Shown piece after piece: positions 1 through 7,861 of a stretch of 64,000 nucleotides of DNA (the stretch's first letter is position 1; every line of letters begins with the position of its first letter). Below the pieces are notes generated by a model. That model was given only the letters and a program-made list of their open reading frames with translations, did no database searches and was not told the DNA's origin. The stretch is from Nitrosomonas oligotropha (GTDB lineage Bacteria; Pseudomonadota; Gammaproteobacteria; Burkholderiales; Nitrosomonadaceae), in NCBI RefSeq assembly GCF_900106555.1, contig NZ_FNOE01000019.1:1-64000 (forward strand), in the 5' to 3' direction. Made by a program: the position numbers and the translations under genes.

Positions 1-324
1 TATGCTTATTCTGACAACGGCAAAGAATTTAAAGGAACTGACGGCCATGCTTTCATCAAGACTTGTAGGCAGCACGATATCGGTCAGAAGTTTACTCGTG
101 TCAATCGTCCGCAAACCAACGGTAAAGCTGAGCGGGTTATCCGCACCCTGATGGATATGTGGCACAGCAAGATTCACTTTAAAGACTGCGCCGATCGGCA
201 CATTCAGCTTCTCCGTTTCATTAATTTCTACAATACCGTTAAGCCTCATAAGAGTTTGAATAATGCCACCCCTTATGAAATACTCACCGCTTATTTCAAT
301 CAACCTATCTGTAAACAACTCTGA
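1..324 (+). mobile_element. IS481/IS3-like transposase, C-terminal part (cut by window edge)
   Basis: An open frame runs from base 1 to a TGA at 322-324 with no start inside the window. It encodes the end of a DDE integrase-type (rve) transposase. YSDNGKEF near the start carries the second catalytic Asp. NGKAERVIRTL about 40 residues later carries the catalytic Glu in the usual NGKxER setting. The tail reads FYNTVKPHKSLNNATPYE, the typical end of IS481-group transposases. The upstream half lies outside the window, so completeness cannot be judged. The element's right end probably lies just after the stop, within about 20 bases of the next gene's 3' end. Confidence 0.85.
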
Positions 325-350
325 GATTTCTTACATTTTCATGAAGTCAA

Positions 351-980
351 TCAATTATTACAATTTTTGGGATTATGTAATGTGCCTTTAGAGGTATAGC
401 CTGAGATACTACCGAAAGGTTCTCCTTTCGGACTAATCGACAGTACTGTACGGGTATGTACATCGGTTGTATGTCCTGTAGCACAGGCAAATTCTCCAGT
501 ACCGCCTATAATTTCATTCGTGGCGATAGATTGGAATGTACATCCCTCTTTTATACTGCCATCTTCATTGAAGCACTTAGAACCGATACACACATTTATT
601 GATGAAGTTTTAGTAAAAACTTGATCGCCATTTTTTACCAATTGAATAACACCTCTTGCCTTTACAAGAACGGCCAAAATGCCTTGATCGCCTTCGAGCG
701 TAATACAATTTACCGGCACACCATTATTCAGTTTCACTTTGACTTCATCGAGCACATTAATCACCGTTTCTCCCAGTTGCTTACTTTTACCACGCATGCT
801 CATATGACTTGCAAGTCCATCTTCTTCGCTAATGATAGGACTGGCCATCAAATAACCACTACCATTTATTGTAAAATCGATTTTATCTTCCTCGTTTTTT
901 GAATTTGAATCTTGAGAAGCAACTGCAAAATGTGCGTAACTTAAAATAATTGCCAAGGTAACCCAAGAAAGATTTTTCAT
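351..980 (-). CDS. Secreted protein with allene-oxide-cyclase-barrel-like C-terminus
   Basis: This encodes 209 aa. The first 21 or so residues form a clear signal peptide (Lys, a hydrophobic core, then AVASQ), so the product is exported. The second half is beta-rich, and the stretch GGTGEFACATGHTT resembles the GGTGxFxxAxG turn of allene-oxide-cyclase-barrel and dirigent-like proteins. Four cysteines (VNCITL, INVCIG, KCFNE, GCTF) could form disulphides in the periplasm. A GGAG lies about 8 bases before the ATG. The gene stands alone, its 3' end lies next to the transposase, and a CRP-like inverted repeat lies about 225 bases upstream. No enzymatic role can be claimed. Confidence 0.6.
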   Translation of the reverse strand: MKNLSWVTLAIILSYAHFAVASQDSNSKNEEDKIDFTINGSGYLMASPIISEEDGLASHMSMRGKSKQLGETVINVLDEVKVKLNNGVPVNCITLEGDQGILAVLVKARGVIQLVKNGDQVFTKTSSINVCIGSKCFNEDGSIKEGCTFQSIATNEIIGGTGEFACATGHTTDVHTRTVLSISPKGEPFGSISGYTSKGTLHNPKNCNN

Positions 981-1373
981 CTTAAAAAACTCCCATAAGA
1001 AATATAAAAATGATGTTGTGCAGCAATCGACTCCATTGGAAATGGATTCGATTCGAGTAGGCCGTCAAAAAGCATCTTTATGGCAATCGATGAACAGTTG
1101 AGAAACGCATTATTTCGATAAATCAGTCTGTTTAATACCGCAAATAGCTCTTCATCGGCCTGCTAGGCACATCAGCAGAATAGTGTCTTGGGTGATAATC
1201 TTCAGTGAGAAAAATCACATTCCCATTTAAAATATTCATTAATTCTCAATGATTTGATTCGTTTATTCGATGCAACAGCCGAAAAACTTTAAATAAGTGT
1301 GATAGGGATTCTAATTGTCAATGAACACCCGTTGACTGCCTCATCCGTAACAAGGCTTTCTAAAAATACCCTG
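981..1373. other. Intergenic region with putative control elements
   Basis: This AT-rich gap lies between a secreted-protein gene and the end of the PPTase gene, both on the minus strand. It holds the CRP-like inverted repeat at 1205-1218 and a second short inverted repeat, CCATTGGAAATGG, at 1033-1045 close to the start codon at 980. No reading frame with coding character and no RNA gene was recognised. Confidence 0.5.
1205..1218. promoter_or_regulatory. CRP/FNR-family-like inverted repeat, copy 1
   Basis: GTGAGAAAAATCAC is an inverted repeat (GTGA-N6-TCAC). With its flanks it matches 9 of 10 arm bases of the enterobacterial CRP consensus TGTGA-N6-TCACA. The identical 14 bases recur at 14429-14442, upstream of the PKS gene. 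The only gene whose start lies downstream is the minus-strand secreted protein at 351-980. The regulator is unknown. Confidence 0.5.
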
Positions 1374-2066
1374 TTATATTAGCCACGCCGCAGAAAAAAC
1401 ATAACGCTCGTCAAAACCCACCCGCCCCATCAGTTCGAGATCAGAAGTGAATGACTTAGAATTCTGAGTTACCGGAATGAATGCGCTGAACGTCCCGTTT
1501 ATCCAATCCATTGCAATCACAATCTCGTTCAAATGCGCGAGATATTGACGTGTAGCATAAAAGCATTTGATAGCACTCTCTTTTGCCGAGAAAATCGCAT
1601 AAGCATATAAATCTGCTAAGTCTGAAGGAATACTTAAAAATGAGGCCACCTCATCATCGTGGAAAAGAACCGATAAAACCGCAGAAGGAAATATTTCGCG
1701 TTTTTGCAGATCTAGGCCGATACCCAGGATATTTGTTTTACGAGCAACAACGGCGGCAGCGGCATCACCACTATGACTGATGCTGCCGGTTATTCCCTCG
1801 GGCCAAATGGGTGCGCCATATTCATCGCGCAATATTGGAAAAGCGTAATAGCCTATTTTCTCCAACGCCTGATGCGCGCAATAACGGCCTTTACAGAAAT
1901 CCGTTAGCTGGCTGAAGCCTTGTTTCATCATTAGCGCTTTTTCTTCCGCATAAAGCACATCGGTATTTTTTACTTCAATACAGGAGAAGAAACTAAATGA
2001 TGTGTCAGAAAAAATTGCATCCAATGACGCATAGACTGGTGCTGTACCGCAAATCTTGCCCACCAC
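1374..2066 (-). CDS. 4'-phosphopantetheinyl transferase (Sfp/EntD type)
   Basis: This encodes 230 aa. The protein should transfer 4'-phosphopantetheine from CoA to the conserved Ser of carrier domains. The family signatures are present: GSISHSGD before the core, GIGLD (Mg-binding Asp) at about residue 118, and FSAKES about 45 residues later. Size and order fit the EntD-like subgroup. The start is a GTG with GGAG seven bases upstream; the ribosome-binding site overlaps the stop of the preceding gene. It is the last gene of the six-gene unit that begins with the PKS, and the nearest obvious client is the PKS acyl carrier domain (GIDSL, about residue 2066 of that protein). A cell-wide role as a second PPTase cannot be excluded. 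Confidence 0.9.
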   Translation of the reverse strand: MVGKICGTAPVYASLDAIFSDTSFSFFSCIEVKNTDVLYAEEKALMMKQGFSQLTDFCKGRYCAHQALEKIGYYAFPILRDEYGAPIWPEGITGSISHSGDAAAAVVARKTNILGIGLDLQKREIFPSAVLSVLFHDDEVASFLSIPSDLADLYAYAIFSAKESAIKCFYATRQYLAHLNEIVIAMDWINGTFSAFIPVTQNSKSFTSDLELMGRVGFDERYVFSAAWLI

Positions 2067-2075
2067 TTCATACTC

Positions 2076-3314
2076 CTAGAAGTGCCGCACAACTCTAAGC
2101 TGGATATAATCGTCATTACGCATACCCGTTAAAATCTCCTTGGGAGGCGCAAATGGATTTTTGGTTGCGGATATATTGGCGAAAAATCGCGATTCGAGCT
2201 CAATCTTCCACTTCTCACCCAACCGGCGGCTGGCATTAAAACCCAGTATAGTGGCGTGTGTGTTTAGATCAACCGTGTTAGTAAAGAGAAACTCGGTATT
2301 CTGCGGATCGTTAAAAACAACACGTATTCCGGAGAAAATATCGTTATTAAATGGAGTTGGCGGTGCAAACGAACTCCGACCGTCATACAGATACTCCAGC
2401 AAAAAACCGACATCCTTGCTCCCGCCGAAAACACCGTATTTCGTGTATTCAAATCCCACCACTGCTGCCGCAAAGCGGTCTCCTTGGCCTGACCGGGTAA
2501 TCGCTTCCGCTTTCCAGATCCAGTTACCTAAGACCCCTTGAACATCGATACTGGTTTGGTGGATCAAGTCATAAATTGGAACCAATCCGGTCGGCGGATG
2601 CGTAAACCCTTGTCCGAATGAAGGGACCAATCTCGGCTCACGGCCCACGCCCCAGAAATGGGCTACGCCAACATCCCAATCGCCAAAAGTTTTACTCCAT
2701 CTGCCCGCGAAACTGGGTTGCCAATGACTGAATCCATCCAATTTACCTTCGCTATTACGGACGGGGGGATCAAATAAAAAACGGCCATTGGAGGATGGAA
2801 AAGTCCGTTCGCGGAAATACGGCAGGTAAAACAGGCTGAAATGACCGTAGTCAGTCGGCAAATTAAGATTCATCATCGGTTGACCGAGTTTCTCTTCACC
2901 GCTGAATTTCTCAATCAAGTCGGATTGATTAATGATATCGACGAGTTGTCTGGATTCAGTGGTGCCCCAGAACACTTTGCCCACACCCACGAGTAAATCC
3001 CAGTTCTTCTGCATATGCAACCAGCTAAACTCGCGGACATCCCAGTGTGTACGATGTTTATCCAAGCTATCGTAGCGTGCAAAGGGAATAACCGTTAAGC
3101 GGTTATTCCCCGATCCCCAGTCATGGCGAAATTCCGGTTGTATCATCACTGAAGGGTAAGCCACGCCATCTTTTTGCTGTGCAAATATCGGCGGTTCGGT
3201 GAAAAATCGAGTATCTACAGCTGCCTTTCCTGAGAAATCAGCGGCCTGTGCAAAAGTTGCTAACGCTACGGTCCAAAGTGAAAATAGAATATATCGCGCA
3301 ACTTTTGCAATCAT
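2076..3314 (-). CDS. Outer-membrane beta-barrel protein (DUF1302-like), PKS operon
   Basis: This encodes 412 aa with a signal peptide ending at AQAADF. The mature chain is rich in alternating aromatic/polar strands (RLTVIPFARY, WKIELESRFF) and ends in VVRHF, a terminal Phe typical of outer-membrane barrels recognised by the BAM complex. It resembles the DUF1302-type barrels that accompany RND/MMPL exporters and LolA-like periplasmic proteins, but family assignment by eye is tentative. It starts four bases after the LolA-like gene and its stop is followed directly by the PPTase gene, so all are probably co-transcribed. The likely role is the outer-membrane step of export of the PKS-derived lipid. 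This role is inferred from context. Confidence 0.7.
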   Translation of the reverse strand: MIAKVARYILFSLWTVALATFAQAADFSGKAAVDTRFFTEPPIFAQQKDGVAYPSVMIQPEFRHDWGSGNNRLTVIPFARYDSLDKHRTHWDVREFSWLHMQKNWDLLVGVGKVFWGTTESRQLVDIINQSDLIEKFSGEEKLGQPMMNLNLPTDYGHFSLFYLPYFRERTFPSSNGRFLFDPPVRNSEGKLDGFSHWQPSFAGRWSKTFGDWDVGVAHFWGVGREPRLVPSFGQGFTHPPTGLVPIYDLIHQTSIDVQGVLGNWIWKAEAITRSGQGDRFAAAVVGFEYTKYGVFGGSKDVGFLLEYLYDGRSSFAPPTPFNNDIFSGIRVVFNDPQNTEFLFTNTVDLNTHATILGFNASRRLGEKWKIELESRFFANISATKNPFAPPKEILTGMRNDDYIQLRVVRHF

Positions 3315-3318
3315 GCTG

Positions 3319-4101
3319 TTATCTCACGTTTTTAAGCGCGTTTTCAGTGAAATCTCTGTCACTAAAATTATTCTTGAATCGATAATTTTTGCGCAGCAGT
3401 TCAGTACTTTTACCGTTCTGCACATTGTCCATTTGTAATTTACCTGCGCGCCAATAGCGATCCAAATATTGATTATAGTCGCTGAAGGTCAGTGTTTTCA
3501 GCAGTGCGCCTTTTCTGTCATAAAACTCGATCTTACGCGGCTGGTACATCTTTTTATCCAACCATTCGATTTGCTTTGTATAGCCTGAATACTCATAAAC
3601 CGGGTAGTTCTCAACCACGAAACAATCGTTGCCATCGATTTCTTCATCACGAAGATAGCGATAGCGGTATTTATCTAATTCCCACGATGAAATATCTTCA
3701 AAAGCGAATTCACTGCCAACGAAGGGACCTGATTTATTGACGGTTGCAACCCGTTTCACGCGTTTCAGCGATGGCAGATAAATCCACTGGTCATCCGGTT
3801 TGGTGCCGTGAGAAAAGGTTAATACAGCGGTACCTTTCACATCAGCGGGAGAATGGAATATACCCATTTCTTTATCGCCGTCGTCTGCAACTTCTAATGT
3901 CTTCACCACAAACTCGCGCGTGCTGACTTCACCTTGCGCATTCTTTAAGGTCATTACCGCATCGTGCATGCTATCAATATAACCATTATCGCGCCGGTTT
4001 GCCTCCGCTTGGATCGCATATCCTTTTTCTTCATCGGTTTGTGCCAGGGCGGGGAAAGCCGCCATCAACAGAACACCGCATATTAAGCTTTTAAGTTTCA
4101 T
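3319..4101 (-). CDS. Periplasmic outer-membrane lipoprotein-sorting-like protein (LolA-like)
   Basis: This encodes 260 aa with an N-terminal signal peptide (MKLKSLICGV to FPALAQ). The central part, with WIYLPSLKRVKRV, GSEFAFEDI and the final SDYNQYLDRYWRAGKLQM, matches the 'outer membrane lipoprotein-sorting protein' family. Those proteins have a LolA/LppX-like half-barrel able to hold acyl chains. GGAG lies seven to eight bases before the ATG. The gene sits between the MMPL exporter and the outer-membrane barrel gene, an arrangement expected for a periplasmic lipid carrier between the two membranes. The substrate is unknown; in this operon it would most simply be the PKS/AOS product or a conjugate of it. 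Confidence 0.8.
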   Translation of the reverse strand: MKLKSLICGVLLMAAFPALAQTDEEKGYAIQAEANRRDNGYIDSMHDAVMTLKNAQGEVSTREFVVKTLEVADDGDKEMGIFHSPADVKGTAVLTFSHGTKPDDQWIYLPSLKRVKRVATVNKSGPFVGSEFAFEDISSWELDKYRYRYLRDEEIDGNDCFVVENYPVYEYSGYTKQIEWLDKKMYQPRKIEFYDRKGALLKTLTFSDYNQYLDRYWRAGKLQMDNVQNGKSTELLRKNYRFKNNFSDRDFTENALKNVR

Positions 4102-4135
4102 TTCTGTACTCCTGTGTAATAAGTGAATGAATTAT

Positions 4136-6460
4136 TCAAACTGCTTTTTTTTCGACTAACGAACTTGCTTTGGCTGATTTTTTAAAACCCTCGATAAACA
4201 ACAGAATAGGAGGAAGCAGTACGAAATCCGCCAGCAATCCCACGGCAAATATCAGCGTTGTTAACATCCCCATTTCCTGATTGATCTTAAAGCTGGAGAT
4301 CGCAAATATGGCAAAACCGAGAATTAAGATAAAGGATGTCACCCACAATGCATTGCCAATCTGTGAGAACGCGTATTCCACAGCAGCTTCGGGCAGCAAT
4401 CCCTTTTGATTACGCGCATACTGATATTGCGTCAGAAAATGCACCGTATCGTCCACCAGAATACCGAGAGTCATGGCGACGACGACCGAAGAAGCCATAC
4501 CAATCTGCCCCACCAGCATTCCCCATACACCGAACACCATGATCGATGGAATCACGTTAGGAACAAGGCTTAGCAAACCCAGCGTTGCAGAGCGCAACAC
4601 GGCGATCAGTGTCAACGCAATGATGACCGCGGCCAGTAACAAACCATTGATCATGCTTGCAATATTACGTTGCCCGATGTGCGCAAACAGCAACGTGATG
4701 CCGGTTCCTTCATGTCTTGCAAAATTAGGCGCATTGACCTTAAGCCATGCTTGCGCGCGCGCCTCCAAGTCCAGCACTTGCTGACTCGATATGCTGTGCA
4801 ATGTTACTGAAACTCTCGTCGCCGATTTGTTGACATTGATGCGATCGTTCAGATCCAAACCGTATGGCAGCGACATCTCGTACAGCAGTAGAAATTGCGC
4901 GCTCATTTCAGCGGTTTCCGGGAGGCGATACCAAGCCGAATCATCGCTATGCATATTCTGATTCAAGCGTTTGAAAATATCGGTAACCGCAAATACATGC
5001 GTGACTTCCGGTTGCTGGCGATACCATTGCACGAATGCATCGACGCGCTGCAAAAAATCCGGATCGCTGATTCTATCTCCATTGTTTTTCTCCAATGAAT
5101 AATCAATCCGGTAGATGCCGGTGAGATGATCCGATGTGTAATCGGTATCGCGCCGGAATTCGACGGAAGGATCAAAATACTTCACATATTCATCATCCAG
5201 CGTATTTAACCGGATGCCAGTGGCAAGGGCGATAACGGCGATTGTCATGCCGATTAGGCAGTAATGGCGATAGTTGATCACAAAATGTGCGAATTTCTTC
5301 CATCCTTCGTTACTTCCCCATCGCGGACGTCCATCAGCTGGAAAAATTGCCATCAAAGCCGGTTGCAATACAATCGATAAGAAGAAAGTAATCACAACCC
5401 CCATGGCCGTAATATTTCCCAAATCACGAAACGGTGGCGATTCACTGGAATTCATCGTGAGAAAACCGATGACCGTCGTAAAATTACAAAACACAATGGC
5501 TTTAAAGTTCTTGGCAATACTATTTCCAATCGCCTCGTGAGGATTCACACCATCATTCACCGATTTGTAAAAACTCGTCAATAAATGGACGGAATTGGCT
5601 ACCACTAACGTCAACAAAATAGTCGGTGCAGGAATGCTCGAAGGGGAAAATGCAATGCCCAGCCACCCTGTCATGCCGACTGTGGCAATGACAGCAAGCG
5701 TCATCATGAGAAGCACCGTGACCATGCCCCAGAATGATCTCAGGAAGAACCACAAAGCAACCGCGATAATCGTCAGCATGGCAGGCGTCAGGGTGCGCAT
5801 ATCCAATTCGGAGGATTCCGCGAATGCGGTATCCATGAGAATGGAACCGGTAATCCGCACATCCAGATCAGGATACTCAGCCCGCAGCGTATCAGCCAAT
5901 TTCCTTACATACCGGGTCACTTCAACCGTTTCGGAGTCCTGATTAATACCTGGCCGCAGGATCACCACATTGAAGCCCATAACTTTGGCGTTGGGAGATA
6001 CCAAGCGATTAACCAGCAAAGGCTCTTGCAGGGCGTACAATTTAATCCGCGTCAGATCTTCGGGCGTCAGTTGCGTGATATCCCCGACCAAATCTTCCAC
6101 GGTCACTTCGTCACCGTTCGCATGGCTATACTGAAAATTAACCAGCGAATCGACGCGCGTTGAATAGGGTGTTTGCCAGAGATCCTTGGTCAACTGTTGC
6201 GCAATCGTAAGTATTTCCGGCGAGAACACATCCCCCTTGGCCGGTGTTAATACCAGCAATACATTGTCATCCCGTGTATAGGTTTTCTGCAGATTCTCCA
6301 GCGCGGTCAGTTGCGGGTTATCATCACTGAAAAACATCCGGTAATCCGACTTGAATTGCAAATCCTTGATGCCGTATCCAGCCATGACGACTAATCCGGC
6401 TATTAGAATCAGGATGTACCACCGCGCGTTTACAACCCATCCGGTGTATCGATGAATCAT
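4136..6460 (-). CDS. MMPL/RND-family lipid exporter
   Basis: This encodes 774 aa in two homologous halves. Each half has one helix (about residues 13-30 and 400-420), a large periplasmic loop, and a bundle of about five helices. The Asp-containing stretch MTLGILVDDTVHFL in the second bundle is the usual proton-relay region of MMPL and hydrophobe/amphiphile RND proteins. There is no ATPase domain, so export would be driven by the proton gradient. AGAGGATAAGACA precedes the ATG. The start lies 66 bases downstream of the AOS gene and the stop 34 bases before the LolA-like gene. MMPL proteins elsewhere export glycolipids, hopanoids and polyketide lipids, which fits a neighbour that makes such a lipid. 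Confidence 0.88.
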   Translation of the reverse strand: MIHRYTGWVVNARWYILILIAGLVVMAGYGIKDLQFKSDYRMFFSDDNPQLTALENLQKTYTRDDNVLLVLTPAKGDVFSPEILTIAQQLTKDLWQTPYSTRVDSLVNFQYSHANGDEVTVEDLVGDITQLTPEDLTRIKLYALQEPLLVNRLVSPNAKVMGFNVVILRPGINQDSETVEVTRYVRKLADTLRAEYPDLDVRITGSILMDTAFAESSELDMRTLTPAMLTIIAVALWFFLRSFWGMVTVLLMMTLAVIATVGMTGWLGIAFSPSSIPAPTILLTLVVANSVHLLTSFYKSVNDGVNPHEAIGNSIAKNFKAIVFCNFTTVIGFLTMNSSESPPFRDLGNITAMGVVITFFLSIVLQPALMAIFPADGRPRWGSNEGWKKFAHFVINYRHYCLIGMTIAVIALATGIRLNTLDDEYVKYFDPSVEFRRDTDYTSDHLTGIYRIDYSLEKNNGDRISDPDFLQRVDAFVQWYRQQPEVTHVFAVTDIFKRLNQNMHSDDSAWYRLPETAEMSAQFLLLYEMSLPYGLDLNDRINVNKSATRVSVTLHSISSQQVLDLEARAQAWLKVNAPNFARHEGTGITLLFAHIGQRNIASMINGLLLAAVIIALTLIAVLRSATLGLLSLVPNVIPSIMVFGVWGMLVGQIGMASSVVVAMTLGILVDDTVHFLTQYQYARNQKGLLPEAAVEYAFSQIGNALWVTSFILILGFAIFAISSFKINQEMGMLTTLIFAVGLLADFVLLPPILLFIEGFKKSAKASSLVEKKAV

Positions 6461-6526
6461 TGTCTTATCCTCTCTATAATTGAAGCAATGGGTTTAAAAA
6501 TCAGAAAATAGTAATCACAACAAAGC

Positions 6527-7861
6527 TCAATCCGCTTTCAGCATCCGCATCGCGGCTGCCAAAGTATCCACTGTGTAAATCACTTCCTCTCCGGTCAGGT
6601 TGCAAGTAATGAAAAAGCGTAATCTCGCAGCCGATTCCGGAACGGCCGGATAGAGAATGGGGTGCACGTAGATCCCCCGGTCGGATAAATACTGTCCCAA
6701 TTTCAAACACAGTACCGAATTACCTGTAATGATCGGGATAACGCCGGTTCCGGAAGCATCGCCGGTATCCAGTTGATTTTCCCTGGCACGTTCAATGAAC
6801 AGTTCCGAGTTTGCTCTGAGCCGGGCCGCGCGCTCCGGCTCACGTTGAATGATTCGTGCAGCAGCAAGAGCCGCCGCAGTATTGGCTGGAGAAATTCCCA
6901 CACTAAAGAGAATGGCACCGGCAGCGTTGTATTTGATATTGTCGATTAATGCCTTGGTGCCGCAAATATAACCACCGCAACTGCCGAATGATTTACTCAA
7001 AGTACCCATCCAAATATCCACTTCAGAGCCCTTGATGCCAAAGTGATCGTGCGAGCCGTAACCCCGCTGGCCGAGTACACCGGCAGCATGCGCTTCGTCC
7101 ACCATCAACAAGCATTGATGCTGTTTCTTTATTTCGATAAAACGCGGCAAGTCCGCAATATCCCCGTCCATGCTGTACACGCCTTCGATGATGATCAGCA
7201 CCCGCTCATGCGCATGACGATTCTCTTGCAGCATTTGATCCAGCGCGTTCCAATCGTTATGCGGAAAAGCCAAGCGCTTGGCGCCGGACAAGATGCATCC
7301 GGTGATCACGCTGTTATGAATCAATGCATCGTGCACAATCAAATCCTTCGGTCCGAACAAATGGCTAATGACCGATACGTTCGTTGCATAGCCGCTCACC
7401 AAAGCGACCGCGGCCTCGGTATCATGAATCTCTGCAAGCGCTTGTTCCAGTTCGGCATGCAGCGGGATCTCGCCGGATACGATACGGCTTGCCGATACGG
7501 AGGTGCCGTATTGATCGATAGCATTTTTAGCCGCTGCCGATACTTCCGGATGCCCAGACAAACCGAGGTAGTTATAACCGGAATAATTAATGTATTTTTT
7601 CCCTTCAAAATGGGTCACATGATCGCTAATACCTTCATGCACGCAAAAATAAGGATTCTTTAACGCCAACGTCTGGAAGATTTCCGCCTGCTCCTGCAGC
7701 ATCTTGAAACCTGCGAAATCATTAAAACTGGTTGGATCATCCGTTGATCCGGCACTCCTGACCGGATTTAATACGCGTTCCGTTTTTTTCTCGTTGCGTG
7801 CAAGCAACTGCTTCAATAACTGCCGTTTCTCCGCATCGGATAAATCTTTTACCTTATTCAT
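6527..7861 (-). CDS. Alpha-oxoamine synthase (PLP-dependent, KAPA/ALA/SPT family) coupled to PKS
   Basis: This encodes 444 aa, about 50 longer at the N-terminus than BioF or KBL. The fold-type I PLP core is intact: HNSVITG, DEAHAAGVLG (Asp that pairs with the pyridine nitrogen) and GTLSKSFGSCGG with the Schiff-base Lys. Enzymes of this family condense an acyl thioester with an amino acid and lose CO2, giving an alpha-amino ketone. The start overlaps the PKS stop by eight bases, and the PKS has no thioesterase. The enzyme is therefore probably the chain-releasing step acting on the PKS-bound acyl chain, as known for saxitoxin and vitroprocine pathways. Its N-terminal helix LSDAEKRQLLKQLLA echoes the C-terminal tail of the PKS. 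The amino acid substrate cannot be read from the sequence. Confidence 0.88.
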   Translation of the reverse strand: MNKVKDLSDAEKRQLLKQLLARNEKKTERVLNPVRSAGSTDDPTSFNDFAGFKMLQEQAEIFQTLALKNPYFCVHEGISDHVTHFEGKKYINYSGYNYLGLSGHPEVSAAAKNAIDQYGTSVSASRIVSGEIPLHAELEQALAEIHDTEAAVALVSGYATNVSVISHLFGPKDLIVHDALIHNSVITGCILSGAKRLAFPHNDWNALDQMLQENRHAHERVLIIIEGVYSMDGDIADLPRFIEIKKQHQCLLMVDEAHAAGVLGQRGYGSHDHFGIKGSEVDIWMGTLSKSFGSCGGYICGTKALIDNIKYNAAGAILFSVGISPANTAAALAAARIIQREPERAARLRANSELFIERARENQLDTGDASGTGVIPIITGNSVLCLKLGQYLSDRGIYVHPILYPAVPESAARLRFFITCNLTGEEVIYTVDTLAAAMRMLKAD

